Shown: positions 40,723 to 50,426 of the stretch, in pieces
Layout of the letters: every line of letters starts with the position of its first letter
Position numbering within the stretch: the stretch's first letter is position 1
NCBI GenBank assembly: GCA_964389755.1
Contig: CAYMEW010000025.1
Coordinates: forward strand, 1 to 63,623
Length of the DNA stretch: 63,623 bases
Direction of reading: 5' to 3'
From: JBBSUQ01 sp964389755
Lineage (GTDB): Bacteria; Bacteroidota; Bacteroidia; Flavobacteriales_D; Crocinitomicaceae
Program-made: the position numbers and the translations under genes
Notes under the pieces: model-generated
Told to the model about the DNA's origin: nothing
The model's database searches: none
The model's input: only the letters and a program-made list of their open reading frames with translations

Positions 40723-41119
40723 GGCGCCGTTTCACACGAGCGGCAACCCGGTAACCGAGGAGGCACAGCGGAACCTGAACGGCGAGCGCAGCGACCCAAA
40801 ACCAGATTGGTCCGGACATCGTCAACAGGCTGAGCAAGGTAAAGAAAGTCAGGATCAGTCCGGCAATCAGAGCTTCCTGTAACTCAATCCCTTTTCGTAT
40901 CAGCGTTGCAACCAAACCGGTAAAAAAGGCCCCGCATGCGTATGAAAGTATAACCAGCAAATGAACAGGAACCGGTGCTGTCAGGAACGCAGTGCGCATC
41001 TCTTCCGGCGTTGCTCCTTTTGGCGGCGTATAAAAGGTATTTCCCAGCATCTGCACAAAATAGGTGACCGTACCACCGATCACAAGTCCCAATACTACCG
41101 CTGCAACATTTCTAAACAT
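40709..41119 (-). CDS. Four-helix membrane protein of unknown function
   Basis: The 136-residue protein has four hydrophobic segments and a basic C-terminus (RVAARVKRRRLTI). I do not recognise the family beyond general similarity to small integral membrane proteins. Its start overlaps the end of the DUF2339 gene by 8 bases, so the two are co-translated. Confidence 0.7.
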   Translation of the reverse strand: MFRNVAAVVLGLVIGGTVTYFVQMLGNTFYTPPKGATPEEMRTAFLTAPVPVHLLVILSYACGAFFTGLVATLIRKGIELQEALIAGLILTFFTLLSLLTMSGPIWFWVAALAVQVPLCLLGYRVAARVKRRRLTI

Positions 41120-43394
41120 CCTGTTTTTCTTTTAATTCCGGGTTATCTTCCTCGAAGAGGAGGTGTTTGAATTTATTGTAAAGAAACGAAATTATCAGCA
41201 ATAATACACCAAGTGCCACAAAAACGATGGTTTTGGAGATCGTGTTGAGCTGCGCGATATCGTAGAGAAACAACTTGACCAGCGTGATACCGAAAAGTAC
41301 AAAGGAAAATATACGGAGTAACTGTGCTTTGCGGTAAATTCCGAAAGCCATAAGCACAAATGCATATACACCCCAGAGAATGCTGATGCCGAGTTTGTAT
41401 TCATTTCCGCCGGCCAGGTCAAGGTACTGGATCATTTCACTGGTGAGTAACCACAATACGATCACGTGCAGCAGGATCTCGGAAAAAAAGCGGAATCCGG
41501 CGAAATGTGTATCACGCAGTTGTTCGCGCCATGCGCGGGCAAGTACAACAAGTGCGAGAATCGTCAGGTAACGGTAGATTAAAAAGCCCGAGCCGCTATA
41601 AGCCGGTGAAAGGTAAATTTCGCGCGCTTCACTGAAAGTAAGCAAACCGGAAAACAGGAAAATAGAAACCGCGATGAGCGAAGCAATGAAAGCGGTCAAT
41701 CCGAAGGTGTGTACCTTCCAGCGAGCATAATTCAACATGAAAATGGCCGCAAGAAAGACGAAGACGAAACTATACGAAACAGCGACGCGTGCGGGAGAAA
41801 GTTCCGGATGAAAGACTCCTTCCGTCACATATCCCATTTGTGGAAAGTGTATCCTGTTCAACTCGATCAGCACACCAAACAGGAATATCGCAGCACTTAG
41901 AACGGGTGTGAAATAATACATTCCAGAATCGGATTCATGCGGAATTTCGGTACGTGCCGACTCGAAACGTTTTTGCAAAAAGACAGCTGACACAAGTACA
42001 ACAACCGCCAGAAAAGATTCATTGAAAAACGGCGACGGTCCCACATAAGTACGGTCCAGAAACAGGTCGATAAATCCGACGGACCAGTCATACAGGATCA
42101 CAATTGCCGCGGTGTAGATGAGTACCTGTCCGGCCAGCACCACAAAGTTTTTCCGAAGTAATTTGTTTCCGGAAAGCGCCAGTAATACGGCCTGAACGCT
42201 CATAAAAACGGAAAGTGCATACGCGTCAAAGTAAACCACTCCGGCAGCATTCAGGAAAAACAGCGCTGCGATAAAGAAAAAGATTTCAGTGATGCCCTGA
42301 CGTTTTTTCCAAAAGACAATAAACGAAATCGTGTGGATTGCAAAATAAAGCAGGAACAGGAAAGTAAGTTGCAGTTCTGAAAAATGGGCATTCACTGAAA
42401 GATGCAGGCTAACTCCGAAGAGTATCACGGACTGAACAAGGTGTAGGATCAGCCACGGCCCCTGCTCTTCCCCGGACTTCCGCAATTGACGAAGCAATAA
42501 TACTGCTTGAAAAACGATATAGAAAATCAGCATGGACACCAGTACCAGGCTAACATCCGTTTTCGGATCAAAACGGAGCGCAAACCAGCTAATGTAGATC
42601 ATCCACGAAATACCGATCGACGAAAAGAAAAGACTTTTCCAGTTTTTCCGGGTTGCGAGAAATAAAATTCCCAGGTTAATAATCGTCATATATGTGAATA
42701 ACATACTGACATGTCCACTCCCGTCACTTAATAAAAACGGTACGGAATACGCGCCTACCAGTCCGAACTGTGCAATTATTTCATTATTGTAACGCAGCGC
42801 CGAAACACTCGTACCGGCAGTCAGCAGGAACATAATTAGGAATGTCGGAAGCTTCCCGAAAAAACCGTAATAAGTAAAAGCGGCATACGTAATGAAAAAT
42901 GCAATGGCAAACGCGCCGCTCAGCAGGACGGCACTAAAACTTCTGTAATTTCGAAACAGGATCGTTGAGAAAAAACCGAGGAGTCCTGCGGCGCCATAAC
43001 CGAGTACAATGCGCGTGGCGGGACTGATCAGGTTGTGATCGATTGCATATTTGGCCCCCACGGAAACCCCGAGAATAACGATGACAATACCGATTTTATT
43101 GATCAGGTTTTCACCGATGAAACGTTCGAGTTCCGAACGATCTTTGCGTACGCGCATCTTTTGTACCTCCGGCGTTTCATGCACCGGACTCTCGTAAACC
43201 GGCTTTCGTTCTTTTGACGTTCTTTGAACGGGTGCGGCAGCACTTTCAGAAATAATTTCCTGTGAACCGGTTTTCAGAGCGTAAAGCTCCCTGCGGAGTT
43301 GATTGATCTCTTCAATATAATCCCGTTGCTTTCTGATCAATTCAGTCAGGCGTTGGTCTAACTTCCGGATCTCGTCGTGTTGATTATTTTCCAT
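41112..43394 (-). CDS. DUF2339 large membrane protein
   Basis: The 760-residue protein has an N-terminal coiled coil (about 5-45; LDQRLTELIRKQRDYIEEIN), a proline-rich linker, the DUF2339 start FIGENLINKIGIVIVILGVS and then about 20 membrane helices. The family is widespread in Bacteroidota with no assigned function. It is followed by a small membrane protein that overlaps it. Confidence 0.88.
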   Translation of the reverse strand: MENNQHDEIRKLDQRLTELIRKQRDYIEEINQLRRELYALKTGSQEIISESAAAPVQRTSKERKPVYESPVHETPEVQKMRVRKDRSELERFIGENLINKIGIVIVILGVSVGAKYAIDHNLISPATRIVLGYGAAGLLGFFSTILFRNYRSFSAVLLSGAFAIAFFITYAAFTYYGFFGKLPTFLIMFLLTAGTSVSALRYNNEIIAQFGLVGAYSVPFLLSDGSGHVSMLFTYMTIINLGILFLATRKNWKSLFFSSIGISWMIYISWFALRFDPKTDVSLVLVSMLIFYIVFQAVLLLRQLRKSGEEQGPWLILHLVQSVILFGVSLHLSVNAHFSELQLTFLFLLYFAIHTISFIVFWKKRQGITEIFFFIAALFFLNAAGVVYFDAYALSVFMSVQAVLLALSGNKLLRKNFVVLAGQVLIYTAAIVILYDWSVGFIDLFLDRTYVGPSPFFNESFLAVVVLVSAVFLQKRFESARTEIPHESDSGMYYFTPVLSAAIFLFGVLIELNRIHFPQMGYVTEGVFHPELSPARVAVSYSFVFVFLAAIFMLNYARWKVHTFGLTAFIASLIAVSIFLFSGLLTFSEAREIYLSPAYSGSGFLIYRYLTILALVVLARAWREQLRDTHFAGFRFFSEILLHVIVLWLLTSEMIQYLDLAGGNEYKLGISILWGVYAFVLMAFGIYRKAQLLRIFSFVLFGITLVKLFLYDIAQLNTISKTIVFVALGVLLLIISFLYNKFKHLLFEEDNPELKEKQDV

Positions 43395-43640
43395 GGAATG
43401 TCCGATCGTAATGTTTTCAAAAATAACCTTTTCATCCGAATGTCAAATTCCAAGTTTCAAACGTGCCGCCTACCGAGTCGGAAGCATTAGCATAAATTTG
43501 ATACTTATCAAACAGGATTATCGGGACTGTACGCTCCAATTCGGGTAAAATCCACACATTTAGAGTTTACAAAAACCTTACAATCAAATAATTACGAATG
43601 TAACCGTATTTGATCCGGGAATAATATAAAAACTAAAATC
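43395..43640 (+). promoter_or_regulatory. Divergent upstream region of DUF2339 and the 49-residue gene
   Basis: The stretch has a perfect TAAATTTG at 43493-43500 on the plus strand. No other structure is clear. Confidence 0.4.
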
Positions 43641-43790
43641 ATGAAAAATACATCCAAAAATCCGCAGCCGAAGGATCGTGAAAACGAGCAACAACAGCAA
43701 AAAGAACAACGCAACGAAGAAATTCGTAAAAAACGGGAAGGCGCCATCAGCCCGAAAATGCAACGCGATCAGCCACGGGATGAGAAATAA
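43641..43790 (+). CDS. Small 49-residue charged protein
   Basis: ATG at 43641 and TAA at 43788-43790 enclose 49 residues rich in Q, E, K, R and N (KDRENEQQQQKEQRNEEIRK). The protein has no hydrophobic segment and is predicted to be disordered. It stands alone in an 800-base gap with a -7 element about 140 bases upstream. It resembles the small stress-type hydrophilic proteins common in Bacteroidota, but I do not recognise a family. Coding status is plausible from its composition and the canonical start, not certain. Confidence 0.55.
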   Translation: MKNTSKNPQPKDRENEQQQQKEQRNEEIRKKREGAISPKMQRDQPRDEK

Positions 43791-44014
43791 GACCGAGTGA
43801 ACAGCTCATCTATGTGAGCAGTTATATTCGTTGCTATGGAAGCGGACGGTAAAACCCGTCTGATGTCTGATTCTTCAAACGTAAATCTATGGATCAATAA
43901 GCTTTAAAAATCAATAGGTTACAATTAAAAAGACAGATCGTCCCGCCTTTGTCCCGTTAAATTATGGCCTGCTCACGCATGGGTTTTCTAATTTCGGAAA
44001 AAACTAAAATCGTT
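43791..44014. other. 224-base gap before the PNGase F-like gene
   Basis: GCTCA (43804-43808) and TGAGC (43815-43819) form a short stem after the 49-residue gene. TAATTTCG at about 43989, one base off the -7 consensus, precedes the next start. Nothing else is seen. Confidence 0.4.
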
Positions 44015-45958
44015 ATGCAAAAACTCATGCTTGTTATTTCCGGTCTTATGCTCTTGCCGGTGCTTTCATTTGCAGCACCCGGCGACACGACCTGGGTAAC
44101 TGTCTTCGAGAACCGCCACCTTGACCATTACGGATTTTACGATACCACCGCCCACCTGCCGGCTCAGGGAACCGATTACCGAAAGATCCGAATGCATTAC
44201 ATTCTTGGGCGCTATGCCTGCGAACCGGGAGCACAATATTGCGGATCCTGGGATTATACCACTTCCGTGATCGCCGAACCTCAAGATGCGGATACCGTTG
44301 AAATCGCACGAGTAATTACCCCTTATGCTACGGACTGGCTATCTCAAAATCGCAGCCATGACTACATCATTGACATTTCCGATTACGCCTCCATTTTAAA
44401 TGACGACCTGGACATGCGTTTTAAATACGAAGGATATTCCTGGGGTTTCACGCTTACTTTGAAAATAGAATACATCGAAGGGACTCCTCCGATGGAAGCA
44501 CTTCAGGTAAGTAATGTGTATAACGGTTATTATACATACGGCTCATCGAGTGATCCGATTGAAACACATTTACCTTCGAAAACGATTAGCTATGACCCGG
44601 CGAGTACGAGTGCAAAAATTAAGAACACGATTTCCGGCCACGGACAGGACGATAACGATGGATGTGGTGAGTTCTGTTCCAAATACTACCAGCTAAAAAT
44701 TGACGGGAACCTCCTCGAACAAGTTCAACTCTGGAAATCCGATTGTGGCTATAATAATATTTATCCGCAAACGGGAACCTGGCTTTATGATCGTGCGAAC
44801 TGGTGTCCCGGAGAACAGGTTTATCCGATCTATCACGACCTTTCAACCGTAACAAGTCCCGGAACTCAGTTTGATGCCAACCTGGATATGCAACCATATA
44901 CGGCGGCGAGCCAGGCAAATCTCGGCGGATACAACATTGTTTCACAACTTATTGAATACGGACCGAAAGCACATAGCCTCGATGCTTCTATCGAAGATAT
45001 TATTGCACCGACCAACGATCCGAACCACGAACGCGCGAACTCGATCTGCGCCACGCCGGTTATCCGCGTCAAAAACACCGGAGCAACTGAGATTACCTCG
45101 CTTACATTCTCTTACGGACTGGAAGGCGGACAGTCAGCAACGTATACCTGGAACGGAAATCTCGCATCTTTTGAAGACATGGAGATCGCATTGCTCGGGA
45201 ATATCAACGTATTTTCCGGAAATGCCTCGAATCATTTCTCCGTACAAATTACGGATGTCAACGGAGGGGGAACGGATGAAGAACCCTTAAATGATTTTTA
45301 CCGCAGCCAATTTACGCACGTTGTTTCCCATCCTTCGGAATTCGTTGTTTACTTTAAGACAAATAATACCGGAGGAGCATACAATGAAACGAACTGGCGA
45401 ATCGAAGATGAGCAGGGAAATGTGGTTGCAAGTCGTGAAAACAATGCGAACAGTACCACTTTTAAAGATACGCTCAATCTCGCAAACGGCTGTTATACAC
45501 TGATCACCGACGATGCGGGGTGCGACGGCCTTTCCTGGTGGGTTTATCCCTATTACCCGCAAAACCCGGGAACCGGTATCATTCGTTTTACTAAACCGAA
45601 CGGATCGTTGATCAAGAGTTTCAATGGCGATTTCGGTTGCCAGATGAAGTATCGCTTTACTGTTGGTTACACACTCGGGCTGGATGAAACAGAGGAATCC
45701 ATGAATGATTTTGAACTTTACCCGAATCCTGCCGACAACGAGGTAAATATGGTTCTCAATGTATCCTCTCAGCAGGATATCCGTTACAGCATTACCGATA
45801 TGAGCGGAAAAGTTCTGAAGGAAAACGAATTAAAAGGAGTTTCTTCTGTGGCTTACCCGTTAAATGTGAGCCAGTTCTCCGAAGGCGTGTACATGCTCAA
45901 CTGTTATTACGAGAACGGGCAGGTCGTTCAAAAGAGATTCGTAGTTGCCCGGCAATGA
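44015..45958 (+). CDS. T9SS-exported PNGase F-like glycoamidase
   Basis: The 647-residue protein starts at 44015 with a signal peptide ending LSFA. Residues 25-300 match the two-domain PNGase F fold: YCGSWDY (Asp80), KYEGYS (Glu139) and GCGEFC (Glu219). Their spacing is close to the PNGase F catalytic residues Asp60, Glu118 and Glu206, and DRANWCPG matches its DRAGWCPG. PNGase F cuts the amide linking N-glycans to asparagine. A beta-sandwich region follows (about 330-545), then a T9SS sorting domain from FELYPNPADNEV. It begins a plus-strand block with a LamG-like protein, a TonB receptor and DUF4249. Confidence 0.85.
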   Translation: MQKLMLVISGLMLLPVLSFAAPGDTTWVTVFENRHLDHYGFYDTTAHLPAQGTDYRKIRMHYILGRYACEPGAQYCGSWDYTTSVIAEPQDADTVEIARVITPYATDWLSQNRSHDYIIDISDYASILNDDLDMRFKYEGYSWGFTLTLKIEYIEGTPPMEALQVSNVYNGYYTYGSSSDPIETHLPSKTISYDPASTSAKIKNTISGHGQDDNDGCGEFCSKYYQLKIDGNLLEQVQLWKSDCGYNNIYPQTGTWLYDRANWCPGEQVYPIYHDLSTVTSPGTQFDANLDMQPYTAASQANLGGYNIVSQLIEYGPKAHSLDASIEDIIAPTNDPNHERANSICATPVIRVKNTGATEITSLTFSYGLEGGQSATYTWNGNLASFEDMEIALLGNINVFSGNASNHFSVQITDVNGGGTDEEPLNDFYRSQFTHVVSHPSEFVVYFKTNNTGGAYNETNWRIEDEQGNVVASRENNANSTTFKDTLNLANGCYTLITDDAGCDGLSWWVYPYYPQNPGTGIIRFTKPNGSLIKSFNGDFGCQMKYRFTVGYTLGLDETEESMNDFELYPNPADNEVNMVLNVSSQQDIRYSITDMSGKVLKENELKGVSSVAYPLNVSQFSEGVYMLNCYYENGQVVQKRFVVARQ

Positions 45959-46001
45959 TCTTGTTTGTAGAATAATATCAACCAACCACTGAACTTTTGC
46001 G

Positions 46002-46038
46002 AAAGGCTGTTTGCGGTAATTGCAGACAGCCTTTATTG
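46002..46038 (+). terminator. Terminator of the PNGase F-like gene
   Basis: AAAGGCTGTTTGC and GCAGACAGCCTTT form a 13-bp stem with one G-T wobble around a 7-base loop, 43 bases after the stop. The tail is only moderately T-rich. Confidence 0.75.
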
Positions 46039-46142
46039 CATTCACAATGACCGTTCAATACGCCTGTTACCATTTTTCGTAAATATATGTTATATTTCAG
46101 TAGTTAAAGCGGTTATTTTCAGTGCCTGTCTTCCAAATTCCG

Positions 46143-46150
46143 TAACTTTG
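46143..46150 (+). promoter_or_regulatory. -7 element TAACTTTG of the LamG-like gene
   Basis: A perfect TAnnTTTG, 30 bases before the ATG at 46181. It sits inside a possible longer frame and so supports the later start. Confidence 0.6.
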
Positions 46151-46180
46151 GCGGAGAAACGAGATAACTGGATTCTTTAC

Positions 46181-48025
46181 ATGAAACTTTTGCAAACCAT
46201 CTTATGTTCGGGAGCGATCCCTTTTTTATTTTTTGCCCAAAGCGGTCCTGCCGGTGTCGGTAGCTCAAGCACGAATGTATTGTGGCTGAAGGCCGATGCA
46301 GGAACCTCCACCACTGTGAACGGTCAGCCGGTTCAGGGCTGGAACGACCAGTCCGGAAATGCAATTGATGTTTCACAGTCCAACGCGGCGCAGCGTCCGC
46401 TTTTCGTGACCGCCCTAATGAACGGTATGCCGGCCATCGAATTCGACAATGTAAATACTACCGGGCAAAACGACCAGTTTACAGCTCCCGATAACCCGTT
46501 GCTTGATAACACCTCGGGATACAGTTTTTTTACCGTAACCCGTATGAAGGGACTAAGTGGTGGTGGACAATCGATCATTTCAAAACGTACCGCTGTAGAT
46601 ACGGATGAAGCCTTTATGTTCTTTTTCTTCACCGGGAACAACCTATACCTCGACATCGACGGACTGAACAACCGTTTTAACAGTGCACCTGCCGCATTCA
46701 CTCCTTCGGTTAATTATATTCTCGATGCATTTTACGACGGAACATTACCCAGTGCCAGCCGCTCTTCCACGTATAACGGAGAATCGCTGCTCGTCACTTC
46801 CGCCGAGAATAGTGCATTAGTTCCCGACAAAGTGTCTCCGCTGGTAATCGGTGCCACACATACTTCGGACAACCGTGCATTCAACGGCTACATGTCCGAG
46901 ATCATCGTGTACCGCTCGAAAGTGAATGACGCACAACGTACGATCATTAACAACTACCTTTCTTCCAAATATGCCATTGCGCTGAGTCAAAATGATTTTT
47001 ATGCGGGTGACCTTCCCGCGAACGGCGATTATGACTTCGAGGTTTCAGGGATCGGACGACTTGCTTCCGGAAGCAATACCGGTTTTGCCTCTTCTGTTTC
47101 GGGCGGATTCGGAATGAACAGTGTTTCCGGACTTGATGCAGGCGATTTTATTCTGGCAGGGCACGCTGCAGGTGGAAACAGCCAGATCTTTACGGATGTT
47201 GCCGGAATGACCGGGATCAATAACGCACGGTGGCAACGAACCTGGTTCGTGGATGTTACGAATACCGGGAGCACGAATAATGTGAACCTGTGGTTCGATA
47301 TGAGTGACGGAGCGATGGCCGGAACCCCGATAGCCGGGCCTTCCAATTATGTGTTACTGTTTCGCACGGGACAAAGCGGTGCATGGACCGAAGTTTCCAC
47401 AGCTTCTTCAATTACCGGTGATCAGGTCCATTTTTCAGGAGTTTCTCTGTCACAGGACGGATATTATACCATCGGGACACATGATTTTGTGATCAGTCCG
47501 CTTCCGGTCGGTATTTTGTCTTTTGAAGCCTTCCTCCAAAATGAACGCGTACAACTGAAATGGGAAACGGGAACCGAATACAATACCGATTATTTTGAAG
47601 TTCAGCATTCTGAGGACGGTGAAAGCTGGCAATCGATCGGGCAGTTGCCCGCTGCCGGCAATTCCACGCAAACCTTGTCTTACGAGCTCCGGGATGGCTC
47701 TCCGGCACCCGGGATCAATTATTACAGGCTAAAAGAGGTCGACACGGACAATGCAGCGGTTTACTCCGAAATTCGCAGTGTTTACGTTGATAAAACACAA
47801 ACTTCAGTGCAGGTGTTTCCCAATCCGGCCAGTGATCAAATCACCGTACTGGCATCGGGGATCAACGATATATCATTCTCTGTTTGCGATGCACTCGGTC
47901 AGGAAATTCAGGTTGAAAGGCATCCTGCCGGGAAGGATCAGTGTATGCTTGAGATCGGCGCCCTGAAGCCGGGTGTTTACTTTATACGTACGGCGACTTC
48001 CACTACCCGCTTCATCCGAAAATAA
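46181..48025 (+). CDS. T9SS-exported LamG/concanavalin-like protein
   Basis: The 614-residue protein starts at 46181 with a signal peptide ending PFLFFAQ. Residues 25-275 resemble a LamG/ConA-like module (TNVLWLKADAG, VQGWNDQSGNAIDVSQSN, GYMSEIIVYRSKVNDAQR), a carbohydrate- or protein-binding jelly roll. A second beta domain (about 280-440) and a fibronectin-like domain follow, and then a T9SS sorting domain from VQVFPNPASDQIT. It has no catalytic motif, so a binding or adhesive role at the cell surface is likely. Confidence 0.82.
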   Translation: MKLLQTILCSGAIPFLFFAQSGPAGVGSSSTNVLWLKADAGTSTTVNGQPVQGWNDQSGNAIDVSQSNAAQRPLFVTALMNGMPAIEFDNVNTTGQNDQFTAPDNPLLDNTSGYSFFTVTRMKGLSGGGQSIISKRTAVDTDEAFMFFFFTGNNLYLDIDGLNNRFNSAPAAFTPSVNYILDAFYDGTLPSASRSSTYNGESLLVTSAENSALVPDKVSPLVIGATHTSDNRAFNGYMSEIIVYRSKVNDAQRTIINNYLSSKYAIALSQNDFYAGDLPANGDYDFEVSGIGRLASGSNTGFASSVSGGFGMNSVSGLDAGDFILAGHAAGGNSQIFTDVAGMTGINNARWQRTWFVDVTNTGSTNNVNLWFDMSDGAMAGTPIAGPSNYVLLFRTGQSGAWTEVSTASSITGDQVHFSGVSLSQDGYYTIGTHDFVISPLPVGILSFEAFLQNERVQLKWETGTEYNTDYFEVQHSEDGESWQSIGQLPAAGNSTQTLSYELRDGSPAPGINYYRLKEVDTDNAAVYSEIRSVYVDKTQTSVQVFPNPASDQITVLASGINDISFSVCDALGQEIQVERHPAGKDQCMLEIGALKPGVYFIRTATSTTRFIRK

Positions 48026-48066
48026 TTTTATCGGCGAACGGTACCGTTTATGTTAGATGCATGCCG

Positions 48067-48074
48067 TAATTTTG
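48067..48074 (+). promoter_or_regulatory. -7 element TAATTTTG of the TonB/DUF4249 pair
   Basis: A perfect TAnnTTTG, 18 bases before the ATG at 48093. A palindrome AACGGTACCGTT lies just upstream at 48037-48048 and could be an operator or the loop of the preceding terminator. Confidence 0.55.
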
Positions 48075-48092
48075 GGACAAAACAAAAACCTC

Positions 48093-50426
48093 ATGCGGAT
48101 CAGCAATTACGGATGTCTTGCCTTACTGACCGGATTTATTCTCTGTTCTTTCAGCACATTTTCACAGGAAAAGTACGGAATCAGCGGGACTATTTCCGAT
48201 GAACAAACCGGCGAAGGACTTATCGGAGCCAAAGTGCGCGTACTGGAACTCAACGGTGTGGGCGCTTTTGCAAATGATTACGGATTTTATTCGCTCACAC
48301 TCACCGGCGGATCGTACCACCTCATTTTTTCTGCAACCGGGTATCAATCCGATACAATCACTGTAGAACTGAATTCAGATCAACAACTGAACGTGGAGAT
48401 CGGTCAGCCGGTAATGGATGTTCAAGAAGTAACGGTAAGTGCGGTTAAAAAAGACGATAATGTGCGCAATGCGCAAATGGGCGTGGAAACACTCGATCCG
48501 CAGGTCCTGGCAAAAGTCCCTGTTATTTTCGGTGAAAAGGATATTATCAAGACCATGCAACTCACACCGGGTATTAAAAGCGGTGGCGATGGCAATGCCG
48601 GCTTTTTCGTACGTGGCGGAAGCGCAGACCAAAACCTCATCCTCCTCGATGAGGCTCCCGTCTACAATGCTTCGCACCTTTTAGGATTCTTTTCCACCTT
48701 CAATTCGGACGCCATCAAATCAGCCACGATCTATAAAGGAGGACAACCCGCTCAATTCGGTGGACGACTTGCTTCCGTGCTCGACGTACGCATGAACGAG
48801 GGAAACCTGAAAAAATTCGGTGTAAGTGGCGGAATCGGGCTGATCTCTTCGAAGCTGAACATCGAGGGACCGATCAAAAAAGACAAATCTTCCTTCCTGA
48901 TCTCTGCCCGCCGTACCTACGCAGATCTTTTTCTGAAATTGTCGAATGACGAAAACCTGCGCAACTCCCAGCTGTACTTTTACGACCTGAATGCAAAGAT
49001 CAACTACAAAATCGGCGACAAGGACCGCATTTACCTTTCCGGGTATTTCGGTCGCGACAAACTCGGAATTTCCGGTTTCGGGATTACGTGGGGGAATGCA
49101 ACCGGTACACTGCGCTGGAACCACATTCTCAACAGCAAACTTTTTTCCAACACGTCGTTCATCGTAAGTAATTACATTTACGATATTAATATCAAATCCG
49201 AAGACATTGAGATTACGATTGGCTCGGTCTTGCAGGATTACAACCTTAAGCAGGAATTCCAGTATTTTCCGAATAACCGGAATAAGATCAGTTTTGGTTT
49301 TAACGCGATTCATCACGGCATTGTCCCGGGGCAGATTACCGGGAGTTCCGATGCGATCAACGCGGAAAAAATACCGTCCAGACTGAGTCTTGAAAATGCC
49401 GTTTTTATCTCCGACGAATGGACGGCCTCCGACCGGATTAACGTGATATACGGTGTACGCGCAACGGCCTTCAGCCTGCTCGGTAACGATGCCAATATGT
49501 ACATTTTTGATCCGCAGGGAAACCTGACCGATACGATGCGCTACGCGAAAAACCGCTTCGTGAAGACTTACGTCAATATCGAACCGAGGCTTTCTGCCAG
49601 TTTTCGTTATTCGGCAGCGGCCTCCATTAAAGCCGGTTATGCCCGAAACGTTCAGAATGTTCACCTCATTTCCAATTCCACCTCCGGTTCACCCACCGAT
49701 ATCTGGATCCCGAGCAGCCTGAATATCCGGCCTGAAATTTCAGACCAGGTATCACTCGGGTGGTTCAAAAACTTTGCCGATAATAAATACGAGTTCAGTT
49801 CGGAGATCTATTACAAAGCAATGCAAAACCAAATCGATTATAAAGACGGTGCCAATACGCAAGCCAATGAAGTACTCGAAGGTGAACTGCGGTACGGTAT
49901 CGGTCGCGCCTACGGACTCGAATTATATTTCAAGAAGACGAGCGGGAAATTTACCGGCTGGATCAGTTACACGCTTTCACGAACCGAACGTAAGATCAAC
50001 GGGATCAACAATAACGAATGGTATAAGGCGCGGCAGGATCGCACGCACGATGTATCGCTGGTCGGAATTTACGACATCAACGACAAACTGACACTGTCTG
50101 CAACCTTTGTTTTCTACACCGGGAATGCCGTCACCTTCCCGACGGGAAAATACCAGCTGGACGGACAGACCTTTTATGTGTATTCTTCCCGGAATGCCGA
50201 CCGGATGCCGGCTTATCACCGATCCGACATTGCACTGACCTGGGTAACGAAGAAGACCGAACGCTTTGAAAGCAGCTGGAACTTTTCGATCTATAATTTT
50301 TACGGGCACCAGAATCCCTACATCATTACATTTGAAGAAAGCGAAACGCAACCCGGAAAGACCAACGCAATCCAAACCTCGCTTTTTAGAATGGTTCCCT
50401 CCGTATCTTATAATTTCCGATTCTAA
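48093..50426 (+). CDS. TonB-dependent receptor paired with DUF4249
   Basis: The 777-residue outer-membrane receptor starts at 48093 with a signal peptide ending FSTFSQ. It has a carboxypeptidase-regulatory-like domain (about 28-112), a plug with FFVRGGSADQNLILLDEAPV and YKGGQPAQFGGRLASVLDV, and a barrel ending in aromatic SVSYNFRF. The next gene overlaps it by one base and encodes a DUF4249 lipoprotein, a conserved pairing in Bacteroidota. The imported substrate is not known; context suggests material released by the upstream secreted enzymes. Confidence 0.9.
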   Translation: MRISNYGCLALLTGFILCSFSTFSQEKYGISGTISDEQTGEGLIGAKVRVLELNGVGAFANDYGFYSLTLTGGSYHLIFSATGYQSDTITVELNSDQQLNVEIGQPVMDVQEVTVSAVKKDDNVRNAQMGVETLDPQVLAKVPVIFGEKDIIKTMQLTPGIKSGGDGNAGFFVRGGSADQNLILLDEAPVYNASHLLGFFSTFNSDAIKSATIYKGGQPAQFGGRLASVLDVRMNEGNLKKFGVSGGIGLISSKLNIEGPIKKDKSSFLISARRTYADLFLKLSNDENLRNSQLYFYDLNAKINYKIGDKDRIYLSGYFGRDKLGISGFGITWGNATGTLRWNHILNSKLFSNTSFIVSNYIYDINIKSEDIEITIGSVLQDYNLKQEFQYFPNNRNKISFGFNAIHHGIVPGQITGSSDAINAEKIPSRLSLENAVFISDEWTASDRINVIYGVRATAFSLLGNDANMYIFDPQGNLTDTMRYAKNRFVKTYVNIEPRLSASFRYSAAASIKAGYARNVQNVHLISNSTSGSPTDIWIPSSLNIRPEISDQVSLGWFKNFADNKYEFSSEIYYKAMQNQIDYKDGANTQANEVLEGELRYGIGRAYGLELYFKKTSGKFTGWISYTLSRTERKINGINNNEWYKARQDRTHDVSLVGIYDINDKLTLSATFVFYTGNAVTFPTGKYQLDGQTFYVYSSRNADRMPAYHRSDIALTWVTKKTERFESSWNFSIYNFYGHQNPYIITFEESETQPGKTNAIQTSLFRMVPSVSYNFRF

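Noticed and set aside
48720..49664. 314-codon minus-strand frame inside the TonB receptor
   Set aside because: The plus-strand receptor has plug and barrel motifs throughout; the antisense frame has none.
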